From: Rhizobium sp. NZLR1
GTDB lineage: Bacteria > Pseudomonadota > Alphaproteobacteria > Rhizobiales > Rhizobiaceae
DNA length: 64,000 nucleotides
Direction: 5' to 3'
Assembly (NCBI RefSeq): GCF_017357385.1
Contig: NZ_CP071633.1
Location: 372,001-436,000, forward strand
Shown piece after piece: positions 29,266 to 37,879 of this stretch. The translations under genes were made by a program, and so were the position numbers. Position 1 is the first letter of the stretch; each line of letters opens with the position of its first letter. A model generated the notes under the pieces. That model did no database searches. It had not been told where the DNA came from and saw only the letters and a program-made list of their open reading frames with translations.

Positions 29266-29748
29266 ATGGACAAGCCCTGGAAGATCAGCCGCGGACCGAT
29301 TGCGGCAACCGAGCTCGACGTTGAGAAGGCAACCGCGATCAACATGCTGTTGATCCGGTCGGTCGCCGTCCTTCCGGCCAAAGCAGGAGATCCGATCCTT
29401 CCCTTTGCCGTCGGCCTTTTCAACGAACTGCGTCCGCTGCTGAAGCCCGAAGCCGGCGTGACGACGCTGCGTCGGGCGACCGCCGCCTATGTTCACTGCC
29501 GGCGCTACTATTTTGCAAGCGCCCAGCCCGATTCCATGCGCCACGGCCTCGAGGGCGAACCCGTCGAACCAATGACGCCCGAAGACCGGCTGGTCGCGCA
29601 AAAACGCTTCCTGAGTCTCAAGCAGAGCACCGGCAAGGCCGAAGCGCCCGAAGCGCCAGTACCGGTTCCCCTTCCCCTGCTGAGCAAGAGCGAACAGATC
29701 CGCGCAGCTCTTCTCGGCAAGAAGGGCGCGTCGGCCAGAGCAGGATGA
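29266..29748 (+). CDS. ProQ/FinO-family RNA-binding protein
   Basis: I recognise a FinO/ProQ core in this 160-residue protein. LPFAVGLFNELRPLLKPEAG matches the start of the domain. TLRRATAAYVHCRRYYFASAQ corresponds to the LRRALxxYTxSxxYL helix, and LEGEPVEPMTPEDRLVAQKRFLSLK to the conserved DLxGxPxGxVTxEHxxHAxxxL end. The C-terminal tail is Pro/Lys-rich and probably disordered. Such proteins bind structured RNA and help small RNAs pair, for example FinO in plasmid transfer control. ATG 29266 has TGGAGGACGC directly upstream; the open frame before it is not needed. It sits 4.9 kb from the replication ctRNA gene of the same plasmid, so a role in plasmid RNA control is possible but unproven. Confidence 0.7.
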   Translation: MDKPWKISRGPIAATELDVEKATAINMLLIRSVAVLPAKAGDPILPFAVGLFNELRPLLKPEAGVTTLRRATAAYVHCRRYYFASAQPDSMRHGLEGEPVEPMTPEDRLVAQKRFLSLKQSTGKAEAPEAPVPVPLPLLSKSEQIRAALLGKKGASARAG

Positions 29749-29968
29749 CATTGGGTTTGCCCATATCCGGCTTCCTTTAAGTCGTTCGTGCATCCGCAAC
29801 ATCGATATAAGTAGACCTGGTATTGTATTTCGCTGGGATAAATATCCGCATTGCAATGCTGGCTGGCAAAATCTTCACGTCGGCCTCAAATAGATTTTGC
29901 TTTACATACCATTAATGCAATTGCGCTAATTTTAGCATCAGCCAGAAACGTTCTCCGGACCTGCTAGA

Positions 29969-30958
29969 ATGACGCGTCTCCTGATTGCAGCTTCCCTCTT
30001 CGCATTGGCCGCAGTCCAGCCCAGCGCGGCCGCGGATCTTTCCGCCTATAAAAGACCGCTGACGGTCCCTTTCGAGGGGGTGACGGCCTATTCCCCGCAA
30101 TTGGCGACGCTCGGCAAGATGCTGTTCTTCGATCCCCGGCTTTCCGGCAACAAGAACATGACCTGCGCCAGCTGTCATAATCCTTCCTTCGGCTTCGAGA
30201 CGCCGGTGACGACGCCGATCGGCGCCGCCAATACCCCGTTGGCGCGCCAGGCGCCGACGGTTCTGAACGTTGCCTGGGTGTCGCCCTTCTTCTGGGACGG
30301 GCGCGCGCCGAACCTGGAGCAGCAGGCGGCAGGTCCGATCACCGCTGCCGCCGAAATGAACGGAAAGCTCGACGACGCCGTGATCGAAATGCAGGGCATA
30401 CCCGATTACAAGAACTGGTTCGGTGAGGTGTTTCCCGACAAGGGCATCAGCAAGGAGACCCTGCTGACGGCGATCGCCACATATGAGCGGACGGTGGTTT
30501 CCAACTGGTCGCCGTTCGATCGCTGGGTGGATGGCGACGAGAAGGCGGTTTCGGACAGCGCCAAGCGGGGCTTTGAGTTGTTCACCGGCACTGTGGGCTG
30601 TTCCTCCTGCCACACGGGCTGGAATTTCACCGACAACAAATTCCATGACATCGGTCTGCCAGGCGACGATATCGGCCGCTACAAGATCGACGCGAGCAGC
30701 CCGAACAATAAATACGCCTTCAAGACACCCGGCCTGCGCAACACGCTCTACCGTGGTCCCTATATGCATGACGGAAGCCTGAAGAGCATGGACGAGGTGA
30801 TCGCCCATTATGAAAGCGGCGGCGTCAGCCGTCCGTCGCTCGATCCGGCGATGTCGCCCTTCCTGCTGACGGAAGAGGAGAGCAAAGATTTGATCGCCTT
30901 TCTGGGAACTTTGACCGCGGAAAAGCAAGACATCCCCTTGCCGACGCTGCCGAACTGA
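29969..30958 (+). CDS. Periplasmic dihaem cytochrome c peroxidase (CcpA/MauG family)
   Basis: This 329-residue secreted protein (signal [21 protein letters not shown]) has two c-type haem motifs, CASCH at about 67 and CSSCH at about 213. This is the two-haem layout of bacterial cytochrome c peroxidases. It reduces hydrogen peroxide to water in the periplasm with electrons from a small cytochrome or pseudoazurin. The [17 protein letters not shown] segment is the conserved active-site region. The chemoreceptor gene starts 11 bases after its stop, a likely operon. The 220-bp AT-rich gap upstream probably carries the promoter. It complements cytoplasmic KatG in peroxide defence. Confidence 0.9.
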   Translation: MTRLLIAASLFALAAVQPSAAADLSAYKRPLTVPFEGVTAYSPQLATLGKMLFFDPRLSGNKNMTCASCHNPSFGFETPVTTPIGAANTPLARQAPTVLNVAWVSPFFWDGRAPNLEQQAAGPITAAAEMNGKLDDAVIEMQGIPDYKNWFGEVFPDKGISKETLLTAIATYERTVVSNWSPFDRWVDGDEKAVSDSAKRGFELFTGTVGCSSCHTGWNFTDNKFHDIGLPGDDIGRYKIDASSPNNKYAFKTPGLRNTLYRGPYMHDGSLKSMDEVIAHYESGGVSRPSLDPAMSPFLLTEEESKDLIAFLGTLTAEKQDIPLPTLPN

Positions 30959-30968
30959 GGTGCAGGCA

Positions 30969-32774
30969 ATGAAACTCTCGATACGCATGCAGATTCTCGT
31001 GCCGATGGTGGCAACGATCGTCGTCGGCTTCGGCAGCGCATTCCTGATCGGCTACCAGGCGGTCACCGGCCAGACCCGGGTCGCCGCGGTGGTGCAGGAG
31101 GCGGTGAACGCCAAGCTGGCCTCCGCTCATATCGAACAGCAGTTCCGGCAAGCCACATCGGTGGTCGAGCGGGTGCTGTCGATGACGAACTTCGTGCCGG
31201 CGACCGAGGTCAAGGCCGAGTTTGACGCGACCGACAGCGTGCTCTCGCAATCGCTCGATGAGCTTGGCCGCATCGATCTCGCCGCTTCGCTGACCGAGGG
31301 GGTACGATCGCTCCGCCAGGCGCATGAGGTCTGGGATAAGAATGTCAGGATCAGCCTTGGACTGCAGCAGGCGGAAGAGGTCCCGACGGCCGAAAAGCTG
31401 GCGCGTTCGCAGCAGGCGATCCTGACCGGAATTGCCGCCGTCAATGCCATCGTCGATCAGATTGCGACGGAGAGTGTGGCTGACGCCGGCAGCGCGTTGG
31501 AGACGAAGATCGAAATCGAATTGGCCTTGGCGGGCCTTGCCGCCATCATCGGTCTCGGCATACTGATCGCCATCGCCCGGCACGTGTCGCGCCCGATCCA
31601 GCGCATCACGCACTCCATGCAGGAGCTCGCGAGCGGCGAGACGGACAAGGCGATCCCCTATGCGGGGCGCCGCGACGAGATCGGCCTGATGGCGGGCTCG
31701 GTGGAAGTCTTCCGCCAGAACGCCATCGCCCGCACCCGGCTCGAAGGCGAAGCCGCGGAAAACCGGCGGCTGGCGGAAGCAAACCGGCTGGCTGACCAGG
31801 AGCAGGCGGAGGCGAGCGCGGCCGAGCGGCTGACGGTTGCCACGTCGGGTCTCGCGGCCGGGCTGAAGCGGCTCGCGGAGGGCGATCTCGCCTTCAAGCT
31901 CTTGGACCGGTTCGCGCCGGAATTCGAGCCCCTCCGAAATGATTTCAACGCCTCCGTCGAGCAGCTCGGCGGCACGCTCCTTTCCGTTTCCGAAAGCGTA
32001 TCGATCATCAATTCCGGCACTCGCGAGATCAGCGACGGCTCCAACGAACTCTCCGGCCGCACCGAGCGGCAGGCGGCGACGCTCGAACAGACCGCCGCGG
32101 CGCTCAGCGCCGTGACTGCCAAGGTCAACGAAGCCTCCAAGATCGCCGAAGAGGCCCGCGGTGTCGCCGACAGTGCCAATCGCAGCGCCGTAGCCTCGGG
32201 CAAGGTCGTGGCCCAGACAGTCGATGCCATGGGGCAGATCGAGGAATCGTCCAAGCAGATCAACAACATCATCAGCGTCATCGACCAGATTGCCTTCCAA
32301 ACCAACCTCTTGGCGCTCAATGCCGGTGTCGAGGCTGCCCGGGCCGGCGAGGCCGGCAAGGGTTTTGCCGTTGTCGCCCAGGAGGTGCGCGAACTCGCAC
32401 AGCGCTCGGCCCAGGCCGCCAAGGAGATCAAGGACCTTATCGGGCGGTCGTCCGCCAAGGTCACCACCGGCGTCGAACTGGTCAACCAGACCGGCGCAGC
32501 ACTTGGTGATATCGGCCGCTTCATCGTCGATATCAATCGGTTCATGGAAGCACTGGCAGGCGCGGCGCGCGAACAGTCTACCAACCTGTCGGAAGTCAAT
32601 GCGGCCATGCACCAACTCGACCAGGTGACCCAGCAAAACGCCGCAATGGTGGAGGAAACCACAGCCGCCAGCGTCACGCTTGCCGGCGAGGCCGAGCGCC
32701 TGCGCGAGCTGGTTACCCAGTTCGAACTGGGCAGGGCGGCGTCCGGCACGCGGGCCTATCGCAATGCTGCCTGA
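30969..32774 (+). CDS. Methyl-accepting chemotaxis protein
   Basis: The 601-residue receptor has transmembrane helices at about 9-31 and 180-205, with a helical periplasmic sensor between them. A HAMP linker follows ([25 protein letters not shown]), with a second HAMP-like stretch ([14 protein letters not shown]). The signalling hairpin carries the highly conserved tip [20 protein letters not shown]. The start is ATG 30969, with GAGG nine bases upstream. It is coupled to the cytochrome c peroxidase gene (11-base gap), suggesting sensing of a redox cue or oxygen species. It lacks a C-terminal CheR-binding pentapeptide. Its 3' end overlaps the convergent repC end by 19 bp. Confidence 0.93.
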   Translation: MKLSIRMQILVPMVATIVVGFGSAFLIGYQAVTGQTRVAAVVQEAVNAKLASAHIEQQFRQATSVVERVLSMTNFVPATEVKAEFDATDSVLSQSLDELGRIDLAASLTEGVRSLRQAHEVWDKNVRISLGLQQAEEVPTAEKLARSQQAILTGIAAVNAIVDQIATESVADAGSALETKIEIELALAGLAAIIGLGILIAIARHVSRPIQRITHSMQELASGETDKAIPYAGRRDEIGLMAGSVEVFRQNAIARTRLEGEAAENRRLAEANRLADQEQAEASAAERLTVATSGLAAGLKRLAEGDLAFKLLDRFAPEFEPLRNDFNASVEQLGGTLLSVSESVSIINSGTREISDGSNELSGRTERQAATLEQTAAALSAVTAKVNEASKIAEEARGVADSANRSAVASGKVVAQTVDAMGQIEESSKQINNIISVIDQIAFQTNLLALNAGVEAARAGEAGKGFAVVAQEVRELAQRSAQAAKEIKDLIGRSSAKVTTGVELVNQTGAALGDIGRFIVDINRFMEALAGAAREQSTNLSEVNAAMHQLDQVTQQNAAMVEETTAASVTLAGEAERLRELVTQFELGRAASGTRAYRNAA

Positions 32775-34054
32775 GCGGGGTGCGAGGGAGATGAGCCCCT
32801 CGTGCGCAACTGCGCCATCAGCATCGGACCGAGCGCGAATTCGCCGCGTTCGGCGCGTCGCGTCAGGTCCCTGAGATAACCGCCGGCGGAGTTGATGCTC
32901 TCTCCCCGCTGCAGGATGCAGGCCATGACGGCAGCGGTGTTCTCCGGTCCCATCACCTTCGCCGCTTCCTCATAGGCCGACGGGCCGACGCCCAGCATCG
33001 AGCGCACGACGATCGCCGCCATCATCAGGTCCCGCCAACTGGCGATCGCGGCGCCTGGCCCATAGTCGACAATGTCAGGGCAGGCCTGCAGAACCATGCC
33101 GAGCGGGAAAGATTTCAATCCCGCAGCATTCGTCCGGGCGATGGCCCGCGATCCCTCCCCGTCCTTCCCCACCATTCTGGGTTCGCACCTTTCCAGCCCT
33201 GCCCTCGGCTCGCAATCTCGGTTCGCCTTCTGCCCCGTTTCCAAGCCCGGTTCAGATTCAGATGTGGATTCAGGGTTCGAATTCTGTATGTGGCGCTCAA
33301 TCTGGGATTCATTGGTGCTCGCTATCTGAATTTTATCGTGCGATTCCAATGTGTTGATGATGTTTCGGCGCGCCGTCTCGAGCTCTTCGAGGACCGGCGA
33401 GAGGTTTTCGGGCGTTGCTGCCCTCGGAATGCGCTGCAGGAGCGCCTGGAACATCGAAGAGGTGCGCTCCCAGTCACCGGGAACCGCTTCCGCGACGGCT
33501 GCGGAAACGAGCTTGGCGATATCGCGCCGGCAGATCGTCAGCCGCTCCTTCATTGCGCGCAGCATCTGTCGGTCAGCGGCGATGCGGGCGGCGATCGTTT
33601 CGATCTCGGTGGCGCGGGCAAGAAGCGGCGCCAGGCTGAAGCCATAGGCCTCGTCGAGCCCGCCTTCCCTGTGGCGCCTGATATAGCGCTTGCCGTTCGG
33701 GCTGTCCTTGCGGGAGATGAGGCCGGCTTCAACGAGACCTGCGAGATGCCGGCGCAATGTCGCGGCGGCCATGCCGCGTGCCCTGAGGCAAAGTTGCGCG
33801 TTCGAGGGAAAGACGACCAGTCCTTTCCCACCGGACAGCTCGTCGTCGGGAAAAAATGTCAGCAGCGCATCGAGCACCGTCAGCGCCCGGTCGCTCACGC
33901 CGAGACGCGCGCGGGCCTCGCAGACAGATCTGAACAGTTTCCACTTGTTGCGTCTCGTCCCGGGCTCGATCGCTTCGCCTCGCCGCTGTTTCAGCAGCAT
34001 GGCAAGCGACATTGGCCGCCGCCCGAAGGGCGTCGTCACACATTCACTCTCCAT
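32756..34054 (-). CDS. repC: Replication initiator RepC
   Basis: RepC is the initiator of repABC plasmids and acts at an origin usually placed inside its own gene. The 432-residue protein has the family start [18 protein letters not shown], a winged-helix DNA-binding part (about 50-150, with [32 protein letters not shown]) and a long polar linker (about 250-310). A conserved C-terminal domain carries [26 protein letters not shown] use ATG 34054, with AAAGGTGAAGGAA upstream; a GTG three codons earlier is less likely. RepC expression should be held down by the antisense RNA in the gap to repB. The 3' end overlaps the convergent chemoreceptor gene by 19 bp. Confidence 0.95.
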   Translation of the reverse strand: MESECVTTPFGRRPMSLAMLLKQRRGEAIEPGTRRNKWKLFRSVCEARARLGVSDRALTVLDALLTFFPDDELSGGKGLVVFPSNAQLCLRARGMAAATLRRHLAGLVEAGLISRKDSPNGKRYIRRHREGGLDEAYGFSLAPLLARATEIETIAARIAADRQMLRAMKERLTICRRDIAKLVSAAVAEAVPGDWERTSSMFQALLQRIPRAATPENLSPVLEELETARRNIINTLESHDKIQIASTNESQIERHIQNSNPESTSESEPGLETGQKANRDCEPRAGLERCEPRMVGKDGEGSRAIARTNAAGLKSFPLGMVLQACPDIVDYGPGAAIASWRDLMMAAIVVRSMLGVGPSAYEEAAKVMGPENTAAVMACILQRGESINSAGGYLRDLTRRAERGEFALGPMLMAQLRTRGSSPSHPAQAALR

Positions 34055-34102
34055 TTCCTTCACCTTTCATCAGGCAAAAGAAATCCGCTCACCAAACGGC
34101 GC

Positions 34103-34150
34103 GTAGCTTCAAAGCGCTACAGCGTTCCTTACGTGTCTGAAAAAGACACG
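34103..34150 (-). promoter_or_regulatory. repC leader hairpins (S-element-like)
   Basis: Two stem-loops lie in the repC leader. GTAGC (34103-34107) pairs with GCTAC (34116-34120). CGTGTCT (34132-34138) pairs with AGACACG (34144-34150) around GAAAA. They sit between the ctRNA target and the repC start, where repABC plasmids have a stem-loop (S-element) that sequesters the repC ribosome-binding site once ctRNA has bound. Confidence 0.55.
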
Positions 34151-34168
34151 GGCGGCGCTGCAGGACTC

Positions 34169-34197
34169 TTGACTGGGATTCGTGAAAATGCGATTCT
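34169..34197 (+). promoter_or_regulatory. Promoter of the antisense ctRNA
   Basis: TTGACT (34169-34174) and GATTCT (34192-34197) are separated by 17 bases and point rightward, opposite to repABC. Transcription would begin near 34204. The position matches the strong constitutive ctRNA promoter of other repABC plasmids. Confidence 0.65.
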
Positions 34198-34203
34198 CTG
34201 TCT

Positions 34204-34261
34204 TGCTTAAGGATAGGAGAAGGGCTTCCACGACCTGGTCGTTTGGGGGCCTTTTTCTTTT
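34204..34261 (+). ncRNA. Antisense counter-transcribed RNA (ctRNA) controlling repC
   Basis: The 213-bp repB-repC gap holds, on the strand opposite to repABC, a promoter at 34169-34197 and an intrinsic terminator at about 34220-34261. They define an RNA of about 58 nt. Size, place and orientation match the ctRNA (incA/repE) described for other repABC replicons, such as that of R. etli p42d. It should pair with the repB-repC mRNA leader, favour the hairpin that hides the repC start, and so set copy number and incompatibility. The ends are inferred from the promoter and terminator, not measured. Confidence 0.75.
34220..34261 (+). terminator. Intrinsic terminator of the ctRNA
   Basis: AGGGCTTCCACGACC pairs with GGTCGTTTGGGGGCCT, including several G-U pairs, and is followed by TTTTTCTTTT. 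The stem is the body of the ctRNA as well as its terminator. Confidence 0.7.
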
Positions 34262-34267
34262 GCGGTT

Positions 34268-35245
34268 TCAGTCTCCTTGATTGCTCTCCTCGGCGAGGAA
34301 TTGCTCATAGAGCACATCCAGCCTGCTGGAGAGAAATTTTCCGAAGCGGCCGGCATTCCTGGCTTTCATCGAAAGCGAAAATGCCTTGCCGTCATTCTTC
34401 ATTTCTGCCTGAACTGCCTTGTCCCGCGGCTGCCATTTGACCTTGCCTGCCGCGGCTTGGGTTTTCTTCACCGGCCGGGCGCTTTTGTTCAGCGCCGTGT
34501 AGAGCGCTTCGAAACGTTTGTCGGAGGGCGATCCAAGAAAATCGTCGTCTTCCAGGATCTTGGCGATATCGGCCGCATTGGCCGACTTGCCGGCGAGCAG
34601 CGAAAGCTCCACCCAGCGCTCACGGCCGATGCCGGGCGCAGCGCCGATCGCCTCGACGACCTCCGGCGAGATGCGATCCATTACCGTTATCATCTTCGAA
34701 ATCGACGCCGCATTGGCGGCGAGTGCGGTCGAGATGACCTCCCTGTCGTAGCCAAGCTCCTCCAGCCGGCTGGCAAAGAGGGCGCGCTCGATGAAGGTAA
34801 GATCGGCCCGGGCCGAATTCTCCTGCCCTTGGGCGATGACATGGGTCCGATCGTCGATCGCCTTGACGACGGCCCTGACATTGCGGCCGAGTTGGCGGGC
34901 CGCGCGCAGGCGCCGATGGCCGAAGACAACCTGATAGCGTCCGTCGATCTTGCCATGGGGACGCACCAGGATCGGTGTATCCTGCCCGCGGGCGCGGATC
35001 GCTTCGACCAGCGCGCGGAATTCCTCGTCGTCCTCGGACAGACGGTCCTTGACGAAGGAGACATCGACGACATCCGGGTCGAGATCGACGACCGCCTCGC
35101 CCTCCAGGAACTTCTCCGCCTGTTTGGCCAGTTCATCCAGCGAGCGGACAAGCGACCGGCCTGCCCCGCGCATCGGATAGTTCGGCGCGCCTGCGCCCTC
35201 GTCAGGCATGTCGCCCAGCCCTTCCAGAAGATTCTTTCGTGCCAT
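34268..35245 (-). CDS. repB: Partition protein RepB (ParB family)
   Basis: RepB binds the plasmid centromere (parS) and works with RepA in segregation. The 325-residue protein starts MARKNLLEGLGD. It has the ParB/Spo0J nuclease-like core (PILVRPHGKIDGRYQVVFGHRRLRAARQLG, about 95-125) and a helix-turn-helix region (LGYDREVISTALAANAASISKMITVMDRI, about 165-195). A GTG lies one codon earlier, but ATG 35245 has CGGAGGACGTG at better spacing. The 69-bp gap to repA contains a 13-bp inverted repeat with a parS-like centre. The repB-repC gap downstream encodes the ctRNA. Confidence 0.95.
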   Translation of the reverse strand: MARKNLLEGLGDMPDEGAGAPNYPMRGAGRSLVRSLDELAKQAEKFLEGEAVVDLDPDVVDVSFVKDRLSEDDEEFRALVEAIRARGQDTPILVRPHGKIDGRYQVVFGHRRLRAARQLGRNVRAVVKAIDDRTHVIAQGQENSARADLTFIERALFASRLEELGYDREVISTALAANAASISKMITVMDRISPEVVEAIGAAPGIGRERWVELSLLAGKSANAADIAKILEDDDFLGSPSDKRFEALYTALNKSARPVKKTQAAAGKVKWQPRDKAVQAEMKNDGKAFSLSMKARNAGRFGKFLSSRLDVLYEQFLAEESNQGD

Positions 35246-35290
35246 CACGTCCTCCGATTGCGGTCAATCAATTGATTCGGTTTAAGGAAA

Positions 35291-35320
35291 CGATGAATTT
35301 GTCAGCCGACAAGTTCATCG
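35291..35320. repeat. repA-repB junction inverted repeat with parS-like core
   Basis: CGATGAATTTGTC (35291-35303) and GACAAGTTCATCG (35308-35320) are inverted with one mismatch around AGCC. The centre, TTGTCAGCCGACAA (35299-35312), shares 12 of 14 bases with the TTGTCCGCGGACAA palindromes at 10.7-11.8 kb. It overlaps the last codons of repA. It may be a RepB-binding site, a transcript hairpin between repA and repB, or both. Confidence 0.6.
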
Positions 35321-36523
35321 CCCCCATGCCTGGTGAATGAGATCGGCAATCTCTGCGTTGACCGAGCCCATCGCCTCCAGCGCCCGATCGTAGGTTCCCC
35401 GGTTCATCGACGAACGCTCGACCTCGTAGAGCGTCTGCTTGGTGATCCCGGCATCCGAGATCGCCGTCGATTTGACCATCTGGTTCCGGAGCATGAACTC
35501 GTGGAACATCGTCGACATGAAGCCGACCATTTGCGCCTGCGGCACGTCGGTCGGCTCGTAGCGGGTGATCAGATAGCGGTACCAGGAGAGGTTCACTTCG
35601 GCGCCGGCCGCGCGGATCGGCTTCAGGATGCCGCCGAGCATCAGCAGGAACTGGCCCATCGACATGACGTCGAGCATCTGCGGATGGATGGTGATCAGCA
35701 CGCTTGTTGCCGCCGTCAGCGCCGTCAAGGTGAGGTAACCGAGCTGTGGGGGGCAATCGATGACGACGACATCGTAGCGATCGTCGACTTCGGCAAGGGC
35801 GCGCGAGATGCGGGTGAAAAACGTCTTGCCCTCATTGGTCGATTTGTCGGCCATGGCGAGCGGCGTGTCGTATTCGTATTCCTGCAGATCGAGATTGGCC
35901 GGCACGATATCGAGGCCGGGAAAATTCGTCCTGTGGATGATGTCGGCGAGCGGCTTCTTCTCGCCGTCGTAGCGGATCGCTTCGTAGATGGATGCGGCCT
36001 GGTCGAACTCCGGCTGGAACCCATGCAGGGACGAGAGCGATGCCTGCGGATCGAGATCGACGGCAAGCACGCGGTGGCCGGTCAGCGCAAGATGCTGGGC
36101 AAGATGGGCGGCCGTCGTCGTCTTGCCGGAGCCGCCTTTGAAATTGACGACGGCCAGCACCTGCAGCTTCTCATTGCCGCGGCGATGGGGAACATACATG
36201 CGGCTTTCGGAGCGGCCGTGGACATCGAGATATCGTCTCAGTTCCAGCATCTGCTCGGCGGTGTAGGAGCGGCGTCCGGAGGGCGACGTTTGCGGGCAGG
36301 GGCCTTTGCCTTCGAGATGGAGTTTCTTCAGCGTGCTTTGCGAGGCACCGACGAAATTCGCGACCTCCGCCAGGGAGAAGTTGCGCAGCGTTTTCTTCGC
36401 ATTGGGCGGAAAGCGCTGCACGCTGAGCAGATGCAGCTTCTTTGAAATCACGTCGCCATGTTCGAGGATCTGATCCTCGAATTGCAACGGCGCCTTGTTC
36501 AAAGGCATCAAACTAGCGTTCAT
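35315..36523 (-). CDS. repA: Partition ATPase and autorepressor RepA (ParA family)
   Basis: This Walker-type ATPase of about 402 residues moves plasmid copies apart and represses repABC transcription. A helix-turn-helix precedes the ATPase (FSLAEVANFVGASQSTLKKLHLEG, about 50-72). The deviant Walker A FKGGSGKTT is at about 128-136, with AVDLDPQASLSSLHG and VVVIDCPPQLGYLTL following. I use the ATG at 36523; TTG 36532 is less likely. GAGAG lies just upstream. repA is the first gene of the cassette, with an inverted repeat in its promoter region near 36625. The cassette order repA, repB, ctRNA, repC is complete and looks intact. Confidence 0.96.
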   Translation of the reverse strand: MNASLMPLNKAPLQFEDQILEHGDVISKKLHLLSVQRFPPNAKKTLRNFSLAEVANFVGASQSTLKKLHLEGKGPCPQTSPSGRRSYTAEQMLELRRYLDVHGRSESRMYVPHRRGNEKLQVLAVVNFKGGSGKTTTAAHLAQHLALTGHRVLAVDLDPQASLSSLHGFQPEFDQAASIYEAIRYDGEKKPLADIIHRTNFPGLDIVPANLDLQEYEYDTPLAMADKSTNEGKTFFTRISRALAEVDDRYDVVVIDCPPQLGYLTLTALTAATSVLITIHPQMLDVMSMGQFLLMLGGILKPIRAAGAEVNLSWYRYLITRYEPTDVPQAQMVGFMSTMFHEFMLRNQMVKSTAISDAGITKQTLYEVERSSMNRGTYDRALEAMGSVNAEIADLIHQAWGR

Positions 36524-36613
36524 TGGCAGCAATCTCTCGGATAACGATTTTCGGGATCAAAAGCCCTGCTAACCGTTATTATCCGCGATTCTCCGATGCC
36601 AGCCAAGAATTTT

Positions 36614-36635
36614 AAGGTTAACGCATATTAACCTT
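36614..36635. promoter_or_regulatory. Inverted repeat upstream of repA (candidate repABC operator)
   Basis: AAGGTTAA (36614-36621) and TTAACCTT (36628-36635) are perfect inverted arms six bases apart, about 90-110 bp before the repA start, within an AT-rich stretch. RepA (with RepB) represses its own promoter in these plasmids, and this is the best operator candidate here. Confidence 0.5.
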
Positions 36636-36729
36636 TTCGGCGTTGGTTCAAGCACTTGGCCGGTGCTGCAGCAATTCCAAGTTACAGCGTCCTTTGCGCT
36701 GTAGTGCCTGAAGACTTAAGAGTTTTCGC

Positions 36730-36760
36730 GGCCGGGGGCGCGGAAAACGCGCCCCCGGCC
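36730..36760. terminator. Perfect 13-bp GC-rich hairpin between repA leader and ABC operon
   Basis: GGCCGGGGGCGCG (36730-36742) and CGCGCCCCCGGCC (36748-36760) pair perfectly around GAAAA, 35 bases past the end of the leftward ABC operon. No T-run follows in either direction. It should still impede readthrough into the repABC promoter region. Confidence 0.6.
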
Positions 36761-36795
36761 GACACCCGGCCGAAGGGGAGGGGCAATCGGCCGGC

Positions 36796-37857
36796 TTAAT
36801 TCACCGGGGTTTCGCCTGATGTGATCCGTTGCTCGCCGGCGGCAAACAGGTGAACGGCATCAGGGACCGGAGCAATCCTCAGCACCTCGCCCGGAGCCGC
36901 CCTGATCCGCTCCCGGAAGACGCAGGTGAGCGTCTGCGTTCCTAACCGGACGATAACCAGCGTTTCCGAACCCGTAGGCTCCACGACGACGGTCGTCACT
37001 TCGATGCCGTTGGAATCCAGCAAAATATGCTCGGGACGGATGCCATAAGTCACGGCATCATCCGGGCGGCGCTCGCTCGGCAGCAGCAGCCCGTCGGCGG
37101 TTCGGAACCCGTCTTGCGTCATGTTGCCGCTGATGAAATTCATCGCGGGTGAGCCGATAAAGCCAGCAACGAAAAGGTTGTTGGGGCGGTCGTACAATTC
37201 CAGCGGCGAGCCTGACTGTTCGATCACTCCGTCCTTCATCACGACGATCTTGTCGGCCATGGTCATGGCTTCGATCTGGTCGTGGGTGACGTAGATGGTG
37301 GTCGTCTGCAGCCGTTGATGCAGTTCCTTGATCTCTGAGCGCATCTGTACTCTGAGCTTGGCGTCGAGGTTCGACAACGGCTCGTCGAAGAGGAAGACGG
37401 CCGGGTCGCGCACGATCGCCCGGCCCATGGCGACGCGCTGCCTCTGGCCGCCCGACAGCTGTTTCGGATATCTCTCCAGCAGACTTTCCAGGCCGAGGAT
37501 CTTGGCGGCATTGCCGACCCGCTGATCGATCTCCGTCTTCGGCATTCGTTTCAGCCGCAGCGAAAAACCCATATTCTTTGCAACGGTCATGTGCGGATAG
37601 AGCGCGTAATTCTGAAACACCATGGCGATGTCCCGATCCTTGGGCGCAAGCTCGTTGACGATATGCCTGCCGATCTGGATCTGCCCTGAGGTGATGCCTT
37701 CCAGGCCGGCGATCATCCTGAGCAACGTGGATTTTCCGCAGCCCGAGGGGCCGACCAGAACGACGAACTCGCCGTCGCCGATGTCGACCGATACGCCTTT
37801 AATGGCTTTGAAAGCGCCGTAATCCTTGCGTGCATTGTTGACCGAAACATGGGCCAT
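36796..37857 (-). CDS. Sugar ABC transporter ATPase, MalK/UgpC type (second system)
   Basis: The 353-residue ATPase has Walker [10 protein letters not shown] (about 36-44), signature LSGGQRQR (about 134), VFLFDEP and a C-terminal TOBE/OB domain (YGIRPEHILLDSNG). It is the last gene of the leftward unit (binding protein, two permeases, ROK regulator, isomerase, ATPase). It is very similar in layout to the ATPase at 7054-8124. It starts 22 bases after the isomerase gene, with AGGAGGACTGCA upstream. Its end is followed by a strong hairpin. Confidence 0.93.
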   Translation of the reverse strand: MAHVSVNNARKDYGAFKAIKGVSVDIGDGEFVVLVGPSGCGKSTLLRMIAGLEGITSGQIQIGRHIVNELAPKDRDIAMVFQNYALYPHMTVAKNMGFSLRLKRMPKTEIDQRVGNAAKILGLESLLERYPKQLSGGQRQRVAMGRAIVRDPAVFLFDEPLSNLDAKLRVQMRSEIKELHQRLQTTTIYVTHDQIEAMTMADKIVVMKDGVIEQSGSPLELYDRPNNLFVAGFIGSPAMNFISGNMTQDGFRTADGLLLPSERRPDDAVTYGIRPEHILLDSNGIEVTTVVVEPTGSETLVIVRLGTQTLTCVFRERIRAAPGEVLRIAPVPDAVHLFAAGEQRITSGETPVN

Positions 37858-37879
37858 TGCAGTCCTCCTGAAATCGCTA

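Noticed and set aside
30825..32636. Leftward frame of about 600 codons opposite the chemoreceptor gene
   Set aside because: It is a shadow of the highly conserved chemoreceptor codons.
34268..35245. Second partition system
   Set aside because: Only one ParA/ParB pair is present; repB belongs to the repABC cassette.
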